Below are positions 50,274 through 63,996 of a DNA stretch of 64,000 nt, piece after piece (positions within the stretch are counted from its first letter, which is position 1; each line of letters starts with the position of its first letter). The stretch is from Streptomyces sp. NBC_00433. Lineage in GTDB: Bacteria > Actinomycetota > Actinomycetes > Streptomycetales > Streptomycetaceae. Location of the stretch: contig CP107926.1 in assembly GCA_036015235.1 (NCBI GenBank), positions 2,603,501 to 2,667,500 of the forward strand. The letters run 5' to 3'. The notes under the pieces were generated by a model, which searched no databases, was not told the DNA's origin, and saw only the letters and a program-made list of their open reading frames with translations. The position numbers and the translations under genes were made by a program.

Positions 50274-50960
50274 TCAGTCCCCGGTGGCCTGCCGCACGAT
50301 ACCCCCGCTGCTGCCCGGCTCCAGCGCGTCCAGCGCCCGGCGCAGCCCGGTCAGCTTGCGCTCCAGGTGGGCCGCGGTCGCCACGGCCGCCGCGTCGGCG
50401 GACTCGCCGAGCTGCTTGCTCAGCGCCTCGGCCTGCTCCTCGACGGCCGCGAGCCGGGCGGACAGCTCGGCCAGCAGGCCTGCGGGCTCCTTGGAGCCGT
50501 TGGCCTCCGCCCCGGAGGGCAGGCCCTGCTCCAGCTGCAGCCGCAGCAGTCCCGCCTGCTCGCGCAGCTGGCAGTTCTTCATGTAGAGGTCGACGAAGAC
50601 CGACACCTTGGCCCGCAGCACCCACGGGTCGAACGGCTTGGAGATGTAGTCGACCGCGCCCGCCGCGTAACCCCGGAAGGTGTGGTGCGGGCCGTGGTTG
50701 ATCGCGGTCAGGAAGATGATCGGGATGTCCCGGGTCCGCTCCCGCCGCTTGATGTGCGCCGCGGTCTCGAACCCGTCCATGCCCGGCATCTGGACATCGA
50801 GCAGGATCACCGCGAAATCGTCGGTGAGCAGCGCCTTGAGCGCTTCCTCCCCGGACGATGCCCTGACCAGAGTCTGATCGAGCGCCGAGAGAATCGCCTC
50901 CAGCGCCAGCAGATTCTCCGGCCGGTCATCGACCAGGAGGATCTTGGCCTTCTGCACCAT
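50274..50960 (-). CDS. osaB: Response regulator OsaB-like
   Basis: 228 residues. Receiver domain with acidic pair DD (11-12), phospho-Asp55 in VILLDVQMPGMDG and Lys in SKPFDPWVLRA. The C-terminal 100 residues are a coiled coil (LREQAGLLRLQLEQ ... LSARLAAVEEQAEALSKQLGE), not a DNA-binding domain, so it works by protein contacts. The ATG at 50960 has GAGGAGGGCGGG upstream. It lies 235 bp downstream of the hybrid kinase osaA on the same strand; in S. coelicolor the pair OsaA/OsaB is needed for osmoadaptation. Identification rests on domains and gene order. Confidence 0.87.
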   Translation of the reverse strand: MVQKAKILLVDDRPENLLALEAILSALDQTLVRASSGEEALKALLTDDFAVILLDVQMPGMDGFETAAHIKRRERTRDIPIIFLTAINHGPHHTFRGYAAGAVDYISKPFDPWVLRAKVSVFVDLYMKNCQLREQAGLLRLQLEQGLPSGAEANGSKEPAGLLAELSARLAAVEEQAEALSKQLGESADAAAVATAAHLERKLTGLRRALDALEPGSSGGIVRQATGD

Positions 50961-51195
50961 GGCCCGCCCTCCTCGCCCCGGCATCAAGCCGGTCGCCGCC
51001 CCCGGGGACGACTCTGTCGCGCCGCCCGTCCTTGTGCCGGTCATGGTAGCCGCACCCCGCCGTTCGCCACACCCTGTCACCGCCACGTCACTCACCACAC
51101 ACCGAAAACGCTGGCGGAGACGAGAAGGTTCCCTGATCCTCTCGCCCTCACACCCCGTCAGACGAGCAAGTTGGTAGAACTTCAACTTTTCGTCG

Positions 51196-54100
51196 TCAGC
51201 GGGCGTGCATCCACTCCTCCATCAGCGTCAGCAGGTGGTCGGTGTCCACCGGTTTGGCGACATAGTCCGACGCGCCGGACTCGATGCTCTTCTCCCGGTC
51301 GCCCTTCATCGCCTTCGCGGTCAGCGCGATGATCGGCAGCCCCGCGAACTGCGGCATCTTGCGGATAGCCGTCGTCGTGGCATAACCGTCCATCTCCGGC
51401 ATCATGATGTCCATCAGCACGATCGCGACGTCGTCGTACTGTTCGAGGACCTCGATGCCCTCGCGCCCGTTCTCGGCGTACAGCACGGTCAGGCCGTGCT
51501 GCTCCAGGACGCTGGTGAGCGCGAAGACGTTGCGGATGTCGTCGTCGACGATCAGCACCTTCTCGCCGCTGAAACCGCCGGAGAAGCCCGAATAGCCGGC
51601 CGGCTGGGCCTCCTCGGGCCACGGCTGGTGCGCGCTTCCGTGCTGCCCGTGCCCGGCGGGCAGCGGAGCCGGCTGGGCGGAGCGGCGGCGGAGCCTGGCC
51701 AGGCTGCTGCCGGGGCTGCGCGTACGGGCCGCGGCCGCCGCGTCCTGGTCGCCCGACGGCAGCTGCGGCATCGCCTGCGGGATCTCGCCGAGGCTCAGCG
51801 GCAGATACAGCGTGAAGGTCGAGCCGCGGCCGGGCTGGCTGTCGGCGTGGATCTCGCCGCCGAGCAGCCGGGCGATCTCCCGGCTGATCGACAGGCCAAG
51901 GCCCGTACCGCCGTACTTCCGGCTGGTGGTGCCGTCGGCCTGCTTGAACGCCTCGAAGATCACCCGCATCTTGCCGGCCGCGATACCGATACCCGTATCG
52001 GTCACCGAGAACGCGATCAGCGGCTGGTCGGGGTCGCGCAGGGTGCCGGCCTCCAGCAGCTGCTCGCGGATCGACTGCGGCACCTCGCTGCCGGCCGGCC
52101 TGATCACCAGCTCCACCGAGCCGCTGTCGGTGAACTTCACCGCGTTCGACAGCAGATTGCGCAGCACCTGGAGCAGCCGCTGTTCGTCGGTGTGCAGGGT
52201 GACCGGCAGCTCCGGCGAGACCCGCACCGAGAAGTCCAGGCCCTTCTCCGCGGTCAGCGGCCGGAAGGTGGCCTCCACATAGTCGACCAGCTGCACCAGC
52301 GCGATACGGGTCGGCGAGACGTCCATCTTGCCCGCCTCGACCTTCGACAGGTCCAGGATGTCGTTGATCAGCTGCAGCAGGTCCGATCCGGCGCCGTGGA
52401 TGGTCTCGGCGAACTCGACCTGCTTGGGCGACAGGTTGCCGTCGGCGTTGTCGGCCAGCAGCTTGGCCAGGATCAGCAGCGAGTTGAGCGGGGTGCGCAG
52501 CTCGTGCGACATGTTGGCGAGGAATTCCGACTTGTAGCGCATCGAGACGGCGAGCTGCTCGGCCCGCTCCTCCAGGACCTGCCTGGCCTCCTCGATCTCG
52601 GTGTTCTTGACCTCGATGTCGCGGTTCTGCCGGGCCAGCAGCTCGGCCTTCTCCTCCAGTTCGGCGTTCGACAGCTGGAGGGCGCGCTGGCGGTTCTCCA
52701 GCTCGGCCGACCGCTCCTGCAGCTGCTCGGTCAGCTCCTGCGACTGCTTGAGCAGGCCCTCGGTCTTGGTGTTGACGCTGATGGTGTTGACGCTGATCGC
52801 GATGATGTCGGTGATCTGGTTGAGGAAGTCCTTCTGGATCTGGGTGAACGGCTGGAAGGCGGCCAGTTCGATGACGCCCAGCACCCGGCCCTCGAACAGC
52901 ACCGGCAGCACGATCACATGCGACGGCGGCGAGTCGCCGAGACCCGAGGTGATCTTCAGGTAACCCGGCGGGACATGCTCGATGAGGATCGACCGCTTCT
53001 CCACCGCCGCCTGCCCGATCAGCCCCTCGCCCGGCAGGAAGACCGTCGACATGGTGCGCCGCGAGAAGCCGTAGCTGCCGCGCAGCTGGAGCTCGTACTC
53101 CTCGCCGACCTCCATGGTGTCCTCGGCGAGGAAGAAGGCGCCGTGCTGCGCGGAGACCACCGGGGTCAGCTCGCTCATGATCAGCGCGGCCACGTCGCCG
53201 AGGTCCCTGCGGCCCTGCATGAGGCCGGAGATACGGGCCAGGTTGCCCTTGAGCCAGTCCTGCTCCTTGTTGGCGAGCGTGGTCTCGCGGAGGCGGACGA
53301 TCATGGTGTTGATGTAGTCCTGCAGCTCCAGGATCTCGCCGGCCGCGTCCACGTCGATCCGCAGGTTGAGGTCGCCGCGGGTCACCGCGGTGGCCACCTG
53401 CGCGATGTTGCGCACCTGGCTGGTCAGGTTGTTGGCCATCAGGTTGACGGACTCGGTCAGGTCCTTCCAGATGCCGGACACGTCGGGCACCCGCGCCTGG
53501 CCGCCGAGCCTGCCCTCCGTACCCACCTCGCGCGCCACGCGGGTGACCTCGTCACCGAACGCGGACAGCTGCCCGACCATGGTGTTGATGGTGGTCTTCA
53601 GCTCCAGGATCTCGCCCCGGGCGTCCACGTCGATCTTCTTGGACAGGTCGCCGCGGGCGACCGCGGTGGTCACCTGGGCGATCTGCCGCACCTGGCCGGT
53701 CAGGTTGGACGCCATGCCGTTGACGGACTCCGTGAGGTCCTTCCACGTGCCGCTGACGCCCGGCACGCGCGCCTGGCCGCCGAGGATGCCCTCGGTGCCC
53801 ACCTCGCGGGCGACCCGGGTCACCTCGTCACCGAAGGCCGACAGCGTGTCCACCATCGTGTTGATGGTCTCGGCGAGCTGCGCGACCTCGCCGCGCGCGT
53901 CCACGTTGATCTTCTTGGTGAGGTCGCCGTTGGCGACGGCGGTGGCCACCGAGGAGATCGACCGCACCTGGCTGGTGAGGTTGCTCGCCATCAGGTTGAC
54001 GTTGTCGGTGAGGTCCTTCCAGATGCCCGACGCGTCGCGGACCCGCGCCTGCCCGCCGAGCTGGCCCTCCGTACCCACCTCGCGGGCCACCCTGGTCACC

Positions 54101-56574
54101 TCGTCACCGAAGGCCGACAGCGTGTCCACCATCGTGTTCACCGTGGTGACCAGCGCCAGGATCTCGCCCTTGGCGTCGACCGTGATCTTCCGCGACAGGT
54201 CGCCCTGGGCGACCGCGCTGGTGACGTCGGCGATGTTGCGGACCTGGCTGGTCAGGTTGTTCGCCATGAAGTTGACGGACTGGGTCAGGTCCTTCCAGGT
54301 GCCGCTGACCCCCTTCACCTCGGCCTGGCCGCCCAGGATGCCCTCGGTGCCCACCTCGCGCGCGACCCTGGTCACCTGCTCCGCGAACGACGACAGCTGG
54401 TCGACCATCGTGTTCAGCGTGTTCTTCAGCTCGAGGATCTCGCCGCGAGCATCGACGTCGATCTTCTGCGACAGGTCGCCGCGTGCGACCGCCGTCGCGA
54501 CCTGCGCGATGTTGCGGACCTGGCCGGTCAGGTTGCCGGCCATGAAATTCACCGAGTCGGTCAGGTCCCGCCACACACCGGCGACACCCGGCACCTGGGC
54601 CTGACCGCCCAGCCGTCCCTCGGTGCCCACCTCGCGGGCCACCCGGGTCACCTGCTCGGCGAAGGAGGACAGCTGGTCCACCATCGTGTTGATGGTGTTC
54701 TTCAGCTCCAGGATCTCCCCGCGCGCGTCCACGTCGATCTTCTGCGACAGGTCGCCGCGGGCCACCGCGGTGGTCACCTGGGCGATCTGCCGCACCTGCG
54801 ACGTCAGGTTGCCCGCCATGAAGTTGACGGAGTCGGTGAGGTCCTTCCAGGTGCCGCTGACACCGTCCACCCGCGCCTGGCCGCCGAGCCTGCCCTCCGT
54901 GCCCACGTCGGTGGCCATCCGGGTCACCTGGGCGGCGAAGGAGCCGAGCTGGTCGACCATCCGGTTCACGGTGTTCTTCAGCTCCAGCATCTCGCCGGAG
55001 ACGTCCACCGTGACCTTCTGCGACAGATCGCCGTTGGCGACCGCCGTGGTGACCTGCGCGATGTTGCGGACCTGCCCGGTCAGGTTGCGGAAGGCGGTGT
55101 TCACCGAGTCGGTGAGGTCCTTCCACGTCCCCGCGGCGCCCGGCACCTGCGCCTGACCGCCGAGGATGCCCTCGACGCCGACCTCGCGGGCCACCCGCGT
55201 CACCTCGGCGCCGAAGGCCGACAGCTGGTCGACCATCGTGTTGACGGTGTTCTTCAACTCCAGCATCTCGCCGGAGACATCGACGGTGACCTTCTGCGAC
55301 AGATCGCCGCCCGCGACCGCCGTCGTCACCTGGGCGATGTCCCGCACCTGGGCCGTCAGGTTGCGGAAGGCCGTGTTCACCGAGTCGGTGAGGTCCTTCC
55401 ACGTGCCCGCCGCGCCCGGCACCTGGGCCTGACCGCCGAGTTGGCCCTCGGCCCCGATCTCACCGGCGACCCTGGTCACCTCGTCGGCGAAGGTCCGCAG
55501 CGTCTCGGTCATCGCGTTGATCGTCTCGGCGAGCTGCGCGACCTCGCCGCGCGCGCCGATCGTGATCTTCTGCGTCAGGTCGCCGTTCGCGACCGCGGTG
55601 GTGACCTGCGCGATGTCCCGCACCTGGGCCGTCAGGTTGCCGGCCATCAGGTTCACCGAGTCGGTGAGGTCCTTCCACACCCCGGCCACGCCGGGCACCT
55701 GAGCCTGGCCGCCCAGCTCGCCCTCGGTGCCGACCTCCCGGGCGACGCGGGTCACCTCGGAGGAGAACGAGGAGAGCTGGTCCACCATCGTGTTGACGGT
55801 GTTCTTCAGCTCCAGCATCTCGCCCGCGACATGCACGGTGACCTTGCGCGACAGGTCGCCCTTGAGCACCGCGGTCGTCACCAGCGCGATGTCGCGGACC
55901 TGCGCGGTCAGCCGGTAGGCCATGGTGTTGACGGAGTCCGTCAGGTCCTTCCAGGACCCCGCCATGCCGCGGACCTTCGCCTGCCCGCCGAGTTTGCCCT
56001 CGGTGCCGACCTCGCTGGCCACCCGGGTCACCTCGTCGGTGAAGGCGGACAGCTGGTCGACCAGGCCGTTGACCGTACGGCCGACCTTGAGGAATTCGCC
56101 GCGCAGCGGATGGGCGGAGCCGTCCGTGTTCTGCGCGCGCAGGTCCATCCGCTGCTCCAGGTCGCCCTCGGCCACCGCCGACAGCACCCGGCCCACCTCG
56201 GAGACCGGCCGCACCAGGTCGTCCACCAGCGCGTTCGACGCCTCGATGGCGGCCGCCCAGGCACCCTCGCAGGCGCCGGTCTCCAGCCGCTCCGTGAGCT
56301 TTCCCTCACGTCCGACGACCCGGCGCACCCGTGCCAGCTCCCCCGTGAGGTGCTGGTTGCGGTCGGCGACCTCGTTGAAGACGGCCGCGACCTCAGCCAT
56401 CACCCCGTCGCCGGTCACCGTCAGGCGCCGGCGGAAATTGCCGTCCCGCATCGCGGCAAGCGCGGTGAGCAGTTTGGTGAGCGCGGCAGAATCGACCTCT
56501 ACGGTCCCGCCGGCCCGGGAACGCCCGTTCTTCGTACGCGTGACTGTGCCCCGCGCCGATGCGCCAGACTCCAC
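51196..56574 (-). CDS. osaA: Hybrid histidine kinase OsaA-like with a long HAMP array
   Basis: 1792 residues, no membrane segment. After a divergent N-terminal part with one or two HAMP-like units come ten clear 92-residue units ([27 protein letters not shown]...). A GAF domain (about 1190-1340), a coiled coil, the HisKA box [13 protein letters not shown], the ATPase domain ([18 protein letters not shown]) and a C-terminal receiver ([10 protein letters not shown]...[12 protein letters not shown]) follow. This is the Nik1/group III osmosensor type. GGAGGGACACG points to the GTG at 56574 instead of the upstream frame start at 56643. Opposite it is osaC, and osaB follows. Confidence 0.93.
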   Translation of the reverse strand: MESGASARGTVTRTKNGRSRAGGTVEVDSAALTKLLTALAAMRDGNFRRRLTVTGDGVMAEVAAVFNEVADRNQHLTGELARVRRVVGREGKLTERLETGACEGAWAAAIEASNALVDDLVRPVSEVGRVLSAVAEGDLEQRMDLRAQNTDGSAHPLRGEFLKVGRTVNGLVDQLSAFTDEVTRVASEVGTEGKLGGQAKVRGMAGSWKDLTDSVNTMAYRLTAQVRDIALVTTAVLKGDLSRKVTVHVAGEMLELKNTVNTMVDQLSSFSSEVTRVAREVGTEGELGGQAQVPGVAGVWKDLTDSVNLMAGNLTAQVRDIAQVTTAVANGDLTQKITIGARGEVAQLAETINAMTETLRTFADEVTRVAGEIGAEGQLGGQAQVPGAAGTWKDLTDSVNTAFRNLTAQVRDIAQVTTAVAGGDLSQKVTVDVSGEMLELKNTVNTMVDQLSAFGAEVTRVAREVGVEGILGGQAQVPGAAGTWKDLTDSVNTAFRNLTGQVRNIAQVTTAVANGDLSQKVTVDVSGEMLELKNTVNRMVDQLGSFAAQVTRMATDVGTEGRLGGQARVDGVSGTWKDLTDSVNFMAGNLTSQVRQIAQVTTAVARGDLSQKIDVDARGEILELKNTINTMVDQLSSFAEQVTRVAREVGTEGRLGGQAQVPGVAGVWRDLTDSVNFMAGNLTGQVRNIAQVATAVARGDLSQKIDVDARGEILELKNTLNTMVDQLSSFAEQVTRVAREVGTEGILGGQAEVKGVSGTWKDLTQSVNFMANNLTSQVRNIADVTSAVAQGDLSRKITVDAKGEILALVTTVNTMVDTLSAFGDEVTRVAREVGTEGQLGGQARVRDASGIWKDLTDNVNLMASNLTSQVRSISSVATAVANGDLTKKINVDARGEVAQLAETINTMVDTLSAFGDEVTRVAREVGTEGILGGQARVPGVSGTWKDLTESVNGMASNLTGQVRQIAQVTTAVARGDLSKKIDVDARGEILELKTTINTMVGQLSAFGDEVTRVAREVGTEGRLGGQARVPDVSGIWKDLTESVNLMANNLTSQVRNIAQVATAVTRGDLNLRIDVDAAGEILELQDYINTMIVRLRETTLANKEQDWLKGNLARISGLMQGRRDLGDVAALIMSELTPVVSAQHGAFFLAEDTMEVGEEYELQLRGSYGFSRRTMSTVFLPGEGLIGQAAVEKRSILIEHVPPGYLKITSGLGDSPPSHVIVLPVLFEGRVLGVIELAAFQPFTQIQKDFLNQITDIIAISVNTISVNTKTEGLLKQSQELTEQLQERSAELENRQRALQLSNAELEEKAELLARQNRDIEVKNTEIEEARQVLEERAEQLAVSMRYKSEFLANMSHELRTPLNSLLILAKLLADNADGNLSPKQVEFAETIHGAGSDLLQLINDILDLSKVEAGKMDVSPTRIALVQLVDYVEATFRPLTAEKGLDFSVRVSPELPVTLHTDEQRLLQVLRNLLSNAVKFTDSGSVELVIRPAGSEVPQSIREQLLEAGTLRDPDQPLIAFSVTDTGIGIAAGKMRVIFEAFKQADGTTSRKYGGTGLGLSISREIARLLGGEIHADSQPGRGSTFTLYLPLSLGEIPQAMPQLPSGDQDAAAAARTRSPGSSLARLRRRSAQPAPLPAGHGQHGSAHQPWPEEAQPAGYSGFSGGFSGEKVLIVDDDIRNVFALTSVLEQHGLTVLYAENGREGIEVLEQYDDVAIVLMDIMMPEMDGYATTTAIRKMPQFAGLPIIALTAKAMKGDREKSIESGASDYVAKPVDTDHLLTLMEEWMHAR

Positions 56575-56894
56575 CGTGTCCCTCCTGGAGGGTCGATCGA
56601 CCTGCATGTACCTGGTTAGGCGCCTCCAGTCTTCCACCTCCACCTACCGGCCAGGCAACATCCGGCGTAACCCGTACACAGCGGAGTCGTTGGCGCTAGA
56701 CGCGTAACCGGGGCCGTACACCTACCGCATCCGGCACGTCCGGTTCCGGTTTCACAGCCGCAACTGACGGCCGGGTCGCTACGCACTAGCCTTGCCTGAT
56801 GGCAGTACGACGCACGGTGCATGAGCGGGCGACCGACCGTGGCGCGCCCCGGCAGCCGGTGCGGGACACCACCGAATCCGTCAAGAGGAGATCC

Positions 56895-59534
56895 GTGATC
56901 ACGGCTCGGGCATCCGCCAGCTTCGAACCGGTGGGGCGGTCGGTCGCCGTGGCCAGGGCCTTCGTGCGCGACACCCTGCACGGCTGGGGCTTCGCCGACG
57001 TCGTGGACGACGCCGTGGTGCTGACCAGCGAACTGGTGACCAACGCCGTGGTGCACGCGGGCACCGCCGCCGACGTGCGCTGCCTGCGCTACGAGACGGC
57101 CGTGCGCGTCGAGGTCGCCGACCACTATCCCGAGCGCGAGGTGCCGCTCCAGGGCCGCGGCCGTCCGCACCGCGACCCCGACCACGAAGGCGGCCGCGGC
57201 CTGCTGCTGTGCGCCGCGCTCGCCAGCCGCTGGGGCGTGGAATACACGCCGGCGGGCAAGCACGTCTGGTTCCAGCTCGACCTTCCCGAGCGCCCCGCGG
57301 GCACCCGCTCCGCCGGACCGCTGCTGGCCGCCGCGGATCTGCCCGTCGCCGACGAGCGGGTCAGGGTCGCCGTCGTCCAGGTCGACAGCCGGGGCGCCAT
57401 CACCCGCTGGAACGACGACGCGGCCGACCTCTTCGGCCACCCCGCCGGCGACGTCGTCGGCAAGTCGCTCGCCGACCTCACCGCCTGGCCGCAGACCCCC
57501 GGCACCGGCATCGGCCTGGCCGAGGCCCTGCGGCTGTCCCGCTGGGAGGGCACCTACGGGCTGCGCAACAGCGACGGCCGCGTCCTGCCCGTCTACGGCT
57601 CCCACCTGCGGGTCCGCGACAGCTCCGGCGAGCCGTCCACCGTATGCCTGCTGGTGCGCGTCGAGGAGCGCGCCGTCCTGCAGACCCCGGCGCGCGGCAA
57701 CGCGCCCTCCGACACCGGCCTGGTCCAGCGCGGCAAGAACGCCGACGCCTTCGAGGTCTTCATCGGCTCGCCCGCCCCCGACGACCTCGACAGCCTCCTC
57801 CAGCGCACCGTGGAACGCGCCCGCGACATGCTCGACGGCGACGCCGCCTACCTGCTGCTGGCCACCGACGACGAGACCGAACTCGAAGTACGCGCCTCCA
57901 CCGGCCTGCCCTCCGCCCGCCAGCGCTTCGCCCGGGTCCCCGTCGAGGCCGGCACCGGGCGGTACGGCAGCGCCCGCATGCCCGCCGTGCACGAGGACCT
58001 CACCGCCGTCCCCGGCGCCGTCCCGCTGCTGTCGGGCACCGGGATGCGCTCGGTCGTCACCGTGCCGCTGAAGGTCGAGGGCCGGCTCACCGGCTCGCTC
58101 GGCGTCGCCGCCGAGGCACCGGGCCGCTACTCCAACCAGGAAGCCCTGCGGCTGCAGTTCGCCGCCGACCGGATCGCACTGGCCGTGGAGAGCGCCAGGC
58201 TCACCGAGCTGGAAAGGCTCCGCCGCGGCTCGCTGTCCTTCCTCGTCGAGGCCTCCGACCTGCTCGCCGGCACCTTGGAGCGTGACCAGACGCTGGCGCT
58301 GATGGCCCAGATGACCGTGCCCACGCTGGCCAGTTGGTGCGCGGTCTACACGATCGCCGAGCAGTCGGAGCCCGAACTGGCCTTCGTACTGCACGAGGAC
58401 GAGGACCGCATCGACGGCATCAAGGCACTGCTGTCCCAGGTCCGCGCACCGGAACCCGACCCGACCCCCGGCGCCCGCGCCTGGACCGCGCCCTCCGACG
58501 CGGCACATTCCAGTGCCCTGCGCGCCTCCCTGCGCAGCCTCGGCGTCGGCCCCAGCGGCTCGGGGACGATCGCCGGCCGCGCGCCCAGCACCCCCGGCGT
58601 GGCCCTTGCCACCGCCGCCGCTGTCGGCGGTGAGACGGTCGTCCTGCCGCTGGTCGCCCGCAACCGCGTCATCGGGATGCTCACCCTCGGCAAACAGTCC
58701 GACGAGCGCTTCCGCCAAGAGATCCTGGAACTGGCCGAGGACCTCTCCCGCCGCGCGGCCCTCGCCCTGGACAACGCCCGCCTCTACAGCGAGCGCACCG
58801 CCATCAGCCAGGCCCTCCAGCGAAGCCTGCTCCCGCCGGAGCTGCCGCAGGTCCCCGGCGTCGAGGTCGAGGTCGTCTACCGCGCCGCCGGCGAGGGCAA
58901 CGAGGTCGGCGGCGACTTCTACGACCTCTTCCCGATCCGCGACGGCTGCTGGGGCTTCGCCATCGGCGACGTCTGCGGTACGGGCCCGGAGGCCGCCGCC
59001 GTGACCGGCCTGGCCCGGCACGCCCTGCGCCTGCTGGCCCGCGAGGGCTTCGGCGGCCCCGCGGTCCTGGAACGCCTCAACGCGGCCATCCTGGACGAGG
59101 GCGCCCGCAGCCGCTTCCTGACCCTGCTCTACGGCGAGTTGTGGCCCCAGCACGACGGCAGCGCGGTGCTCCGCATGGTCTGCGCCGGCCACCCGCTGCC
59201 GCTGCGGCTGCGCCCTGACGGATCGGTCGAGCCCGCGGCCGACCCGCAGCCGCTGCTCGGCGTGATGGACGACCTGGAGCTGGTCGAGCAGTCCGTCACC
59301 CTGGACCCGGGCGACGTCCTGCTCTGCGTGACCGACGGGGTCACCGAGCGCCGCGAGGGCAGCAGGATGCTCGGCGACGACGGCCTCGCGGACGTCCTCG
59401 CGACCTGTACGGGCCTGACGGCCGGCGCGGTCGCCGCCCGTATCCAGCGTGCCGTAGAACGCTTCGCCTCCGACGCGCCCTCCGACGACATGGCCATCCT
59501 CGCCATGCGGGTGCCGACCCTCCCGACGGGCTGA
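56895..59534 (+). CDS. osaC: OsaC-like multidomain regulator (RsbW-like ATPase, PAS, GAF, PP2C)
   Basis: 879 residues. Residues about 10-125 are an anti-sigma-type GHKL ATPase (DDAVVLTSELVTNAVVHAG, GGRGLLLCAALASRWGV). A PAS domain (about 160-260), one or two GAF domains (about 300-440 and 470-640) and a C-terminal SpoIIE/PP2C phosphatase (about 670-870; EVGGDFYDLF, GDVCGTGPEAAAVT, GVTERREGSR, SDDMAILAMR) follow. OsaC of S. coelicolor has this order and binds the osmotic sigma factor SigB to end the response. The GTG at 56895 has a strong AAGAGGAG site; an ATG at 56799 is an alternative. Divergent from osaA and ended by the hairpin at 59559. Confidence 0.9.
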   Translation: MITARASASFEPVGRSVAVARAFVRDTLHGWGFADVVDDAVVLTSELVTNAVVHAGTAADVRCLRYETAVRVEVADHYPEREVPLQGRGRPHRDPDHEGGRGLLLCAALASRWGVEYTPAGKHVWFQLDLPERPAGTRSAGPLLAAADLPVADERVRVAVVQVDSRGAITRWNDDAADLFGHPAGDVVGKSLADLTAWPQTPGTGIGLAEALRLSRWEGTYGLRNSDGRVLPVYGSHLRVRDSSGEPSTVCLLVRVEERAVLQTPARGNAPSDTGLVQRGKNADAFEVFIGSPAPDDLDSLLQRTVERARDMLDGDAAYLLLATDDETELEVRASTGLPSARQRFARVPVEAGTGRYGSARMPAVHEDLTAVPGAVPLLSGTGMRSVVTVPLKVEGRLTGSLGVAAEAPGRYSNQEALRLQFAADRIALAVESARLTELERLRRGSLSFLVEASDLLAGTLERDQTLALMAQMTVPTLASWCAVYTIAEQSEPELAFVLHEDEDRIDGIKALLSQVRAPEPDPTPGARAWTAPSDAAHSSALRASLRSLGVGPSGSGTIAGRAPSTPGVALATAAAVGGETVVLPLVARNRVIGMLTLGKQSDERFRQEILELAEDLSRRAALALDNARLYSERTAISQALQRSLLPPELPQVPGVEVEVVYRAAGEGNEVGGDFYDLFPIRDGCWGFAIGDVCGTGPEAAAVTGLARHALRLLAREGFGGPAVLERLNAAILDEGARSRFLTLLYGELWPQHDGSAVLRMVCAGHPLPLRLRPDGSVEPAADPQPLLGVMDDLELVEQSVTLDPGDVLLCVTDGVTERREGSRMLGDDGLADVLATCTGLTAGAVAARIQRAVERFASDAPSDDMAILAMRVPTLPTG

Positions 59535-59558
59535 CCGCCCGCCCCTTCCCCGCACATG

Positions 59559-59593
59559 GGAAAGGCCCCCCGCGAGAAGCGGGGGGCCTTTCC
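59559..59593 (+). terminator. osaC terminator
   Basis: GGAAAGGCCCCCCGC (59559-59573) and its exact inverse (59579-59593) make a 15-bp stem with loop GAGAA, 25 bp after the osaC stop and just before the tRNA gene on the other strand. The outer A/T part gives T-runs for both directions. Confidence 0.9.
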
Positions 59594-59600
59594 TTGTCAG

Positions 59601-59673
59601 AGCCCCAATACGGAATCGAACCGTAGACCTTCTCCTTACCATGGAGACGCTCTACCGACTGAGCTATTGGGGC
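59601..59673 (-). tRNA. tRNA-Thr (anticodon GGT)
   Basis: A 73-base cloverleaf on the minus strand. The acceptor stem GCCCCAA pairs with TTGGGGC; D arm GCTC/GAGC; anticodon stem TCTCC/GGAGA with loop ATGGTAA, giving anticodon GGT; T arm TACGG/CCGTA around TTCGATT. The discriminator is T and CCA is not encoded. It reads ACC and ACT codons, ACC being the main Thr codon at this GC content. Confidence 0.97.
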
Positions 59674-59767
59674 GCGTCGACGGGAAGATCGTAGCCCATG
59701 AACGGCTGTGCGGGAAACTCGGCCGAGTGCCTGGTCGGGCCGGGTTCGCCGGCCTCGGGCGCTCGGC

Positions 59768-60505
59768 TCAGATCAGCCCGCCCAGCGCGTTGCAGGTGTC
59801 CGCGATGTGCGTCAACTCCCTCTGCGTGATGCCCGGGTGCACCGGCAGCGACAGGGTGTCCGCGGCCACCCGCTCGGTCTGCGGCAGCACGACCCCTGAC
59901 CGGTGCGCGGGCATCCGGTGCACCGGTACGGGCACGCTCACCGCGGCGCGCACCCCGCGGGCGGCCAGGGCGGCGGCGAAGGCGTCCCTGTCGGGCCGCC
60001 CGTTGCCCGGTATCCGCACGGTGTAGCGGTGGTAGAGGTGACGCGCCCCGGGCTCGGTGTACGGCACGGTGACGCCCTTCAACGCCGAGTCCAGGAACCG
60101 CGCGTGGGCCCGGCGCCTCGCGACGGCCCCCGCGTCCTCGGTACGCCCGCCTTCCGCGCCCTCCTCCACCACGGCCAACGCCCGGCTCTCGGCAAGCTCG
60201 TTGAGCCGCGACATGGGCGCCGGGTGCCCGAACACATGCACCGGCACTATGGCCGCGGTACGCGACGTGATGCCGGCCGCGACCGATTCGGGGTCGAGAC
60301 AGAACGTCCGCGGGTCAATGTCCGCGAAGACCGGTACGGCGCCGGCGAGCCGTACGGCGTCGGCCGGCGCACCAGGCCCGAACGAGGGCACGATGACCTC
60401 GTCACCGACCCCTATGCCGAGGACCGTCAGCGCCTCGCGCAGAGCGGTGGCCGTCGTGTCCGAAGCGATCCTGTGCCGCCGTCCGGCAGTCGTCATCTGC
60501 TGCAC
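59768..60505 (-). CDS. DegT/DnrJ/EryC1-family protein with internal deletion (no PLP lysine)
   Basis: 245 residues against about 370 for the family. The first 125 residues match the start of sugar aminotransferases (TATALREALTVLGIGVGDEVIVPSFGPGAPADAVRLAGAVPVFADIDPRTFCLDPESV ... VPVHVFGHPAPM) and the last 90 match the end (RHLYHRYTVRI ... HRMPAHRSG ... LSLPVHPGITQRELTHIADT). The middle third, with the Schiff-base lysine and its Ser/Thr neighbours, is replaced by a short ARRRAHARFLDSALKG. It cannot be an ordinary PLP aminotransferase. Start at GTG 60505, which has GGAGGTGTGGAG upstream. The gene lies between tRNA-Thr and the rRNA operon, both on the same strand. Confidence 0.72.
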   Translation of the reverse strand: MQQMTTAGRRHRIASDTTATALREALTVLGIGVGDEVIVPSFGPGAPADAVRLAGAVPVFADIDPRTFCLDPESVAAGITSRTAAIVPVHVFGHPAPMSRLNELAESRALAVVEEGAEGGRTEDAGAVARRRAHARFLDSALKGVTVPYTEPGARHLYHRYTVRIPGNGRPDRDAFAAALAARGVRAAVSVPVPVHRMPAHRSGVVLPQTERVAADTLSLPVHPGITQRELTHIADTCNALGGLI

Positions 60506-60574
60506 GTCTCCACACCTCCGCCTGTCGGGGCGCCCAGAGTCTCTGCACGATGTGAACACCGGGTGACGGGCAGC

Positions 60575-60618
60575 AAAAAAAGCCCCGGCCCCCGAGACAA
60601 AACTCGGGGGCCGGGGCT
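60575..60618 (-). terminator. rRNA operon terminator
   Basis: On the minus strand AGCCCCGGCCCCCGAG (right arm read 60618 to 60603, left arm 60596 to 60581) forms a perfect 16-bp stem with a six-base loop, followed by seven T residues. It lies 12 bp after the 5S gene, a textbook intrinsic terminator. Confidence 0.92.
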
Positions 60619-60630
60619 TCTTCTAATATT

Positions 60631-60750
60631 TGTTCGGCGGTGTCCTACTCTCCCACAGGGTCCCCCCTGCAGTACCATCGGCGCTGAAAGGCTTAGCTTC
60701 CGGGTTCGGAATGTAACCGGGCGTTTCCCTAACGCTATGACCACCGAAAC
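60631..60750 (-). rRNA. rrf: 5S ribosomal RNA
   Basis: About 120 bases with the actinobacterial 5S sequence: starts GTTTCGGTGGTCATAGCG, contains CCCGGTTACATTCCGAACCC and GGTACTGCAGGGGGGACCC-like sequence, and ends GCCGCCGAACA, which pairs with the start. It lies 102 bp downstream of 23S. Ends are estimated by comparison and may be off by one or two bases. Confidence 0.95.
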
Positions 60751-60834
60751 ACCATGAAACACACACCACACCCCCGACACCTGCCCGTAAAGGACAGTGA
60801 GGGTGTGTGGTAGCTGGTTGTTTCAGAACCACAC

Positions 60835-60852
60835 AGTGGACGCGAGCAACTG
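60835..60852 (-). other. 3' arm of the pre-23S processing stem
   Basis: AGTGGACGCGAGCA (60835-60848) is the exact inverse complement of TGCTCGCGTCCACT (63983-63996) at the other flank of 23S. The two arms would pair in the precursor, the usual RNase III processing stem. Confidence 0.75.
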
Positions 60853-63977
<3,125 letters not shown>

Positions 63978-63982
63978 ACAGA

Positions 63983-63996
63983 TGCTCGCGTCCACT
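63983..63996 (-). other. 5' arm of the pre-23S processing stem
   Basis: TGCTCGCGTCCACT complements the 3' flank of 23S at 60835-60848. The pairing continues for some bases on both sides with mismatches. Confidence 0.75.

Noticed and set aside
53345..56040. Regular 276-bp repeats that could suggest a tandem or CRISPR-like array
   Set aside because: They are the coding repeats of the HAMP units of osaA, with no short constant repeats and spacers.
51205..56619. A plus-strand open frame of 1804 codons antisense to osaA
   Set aside because: It mirrors the codon periodicity of osaA at very high GC, has a His/Leu/Gly/Arg-biased repetitive product and no ribosome site or family match.
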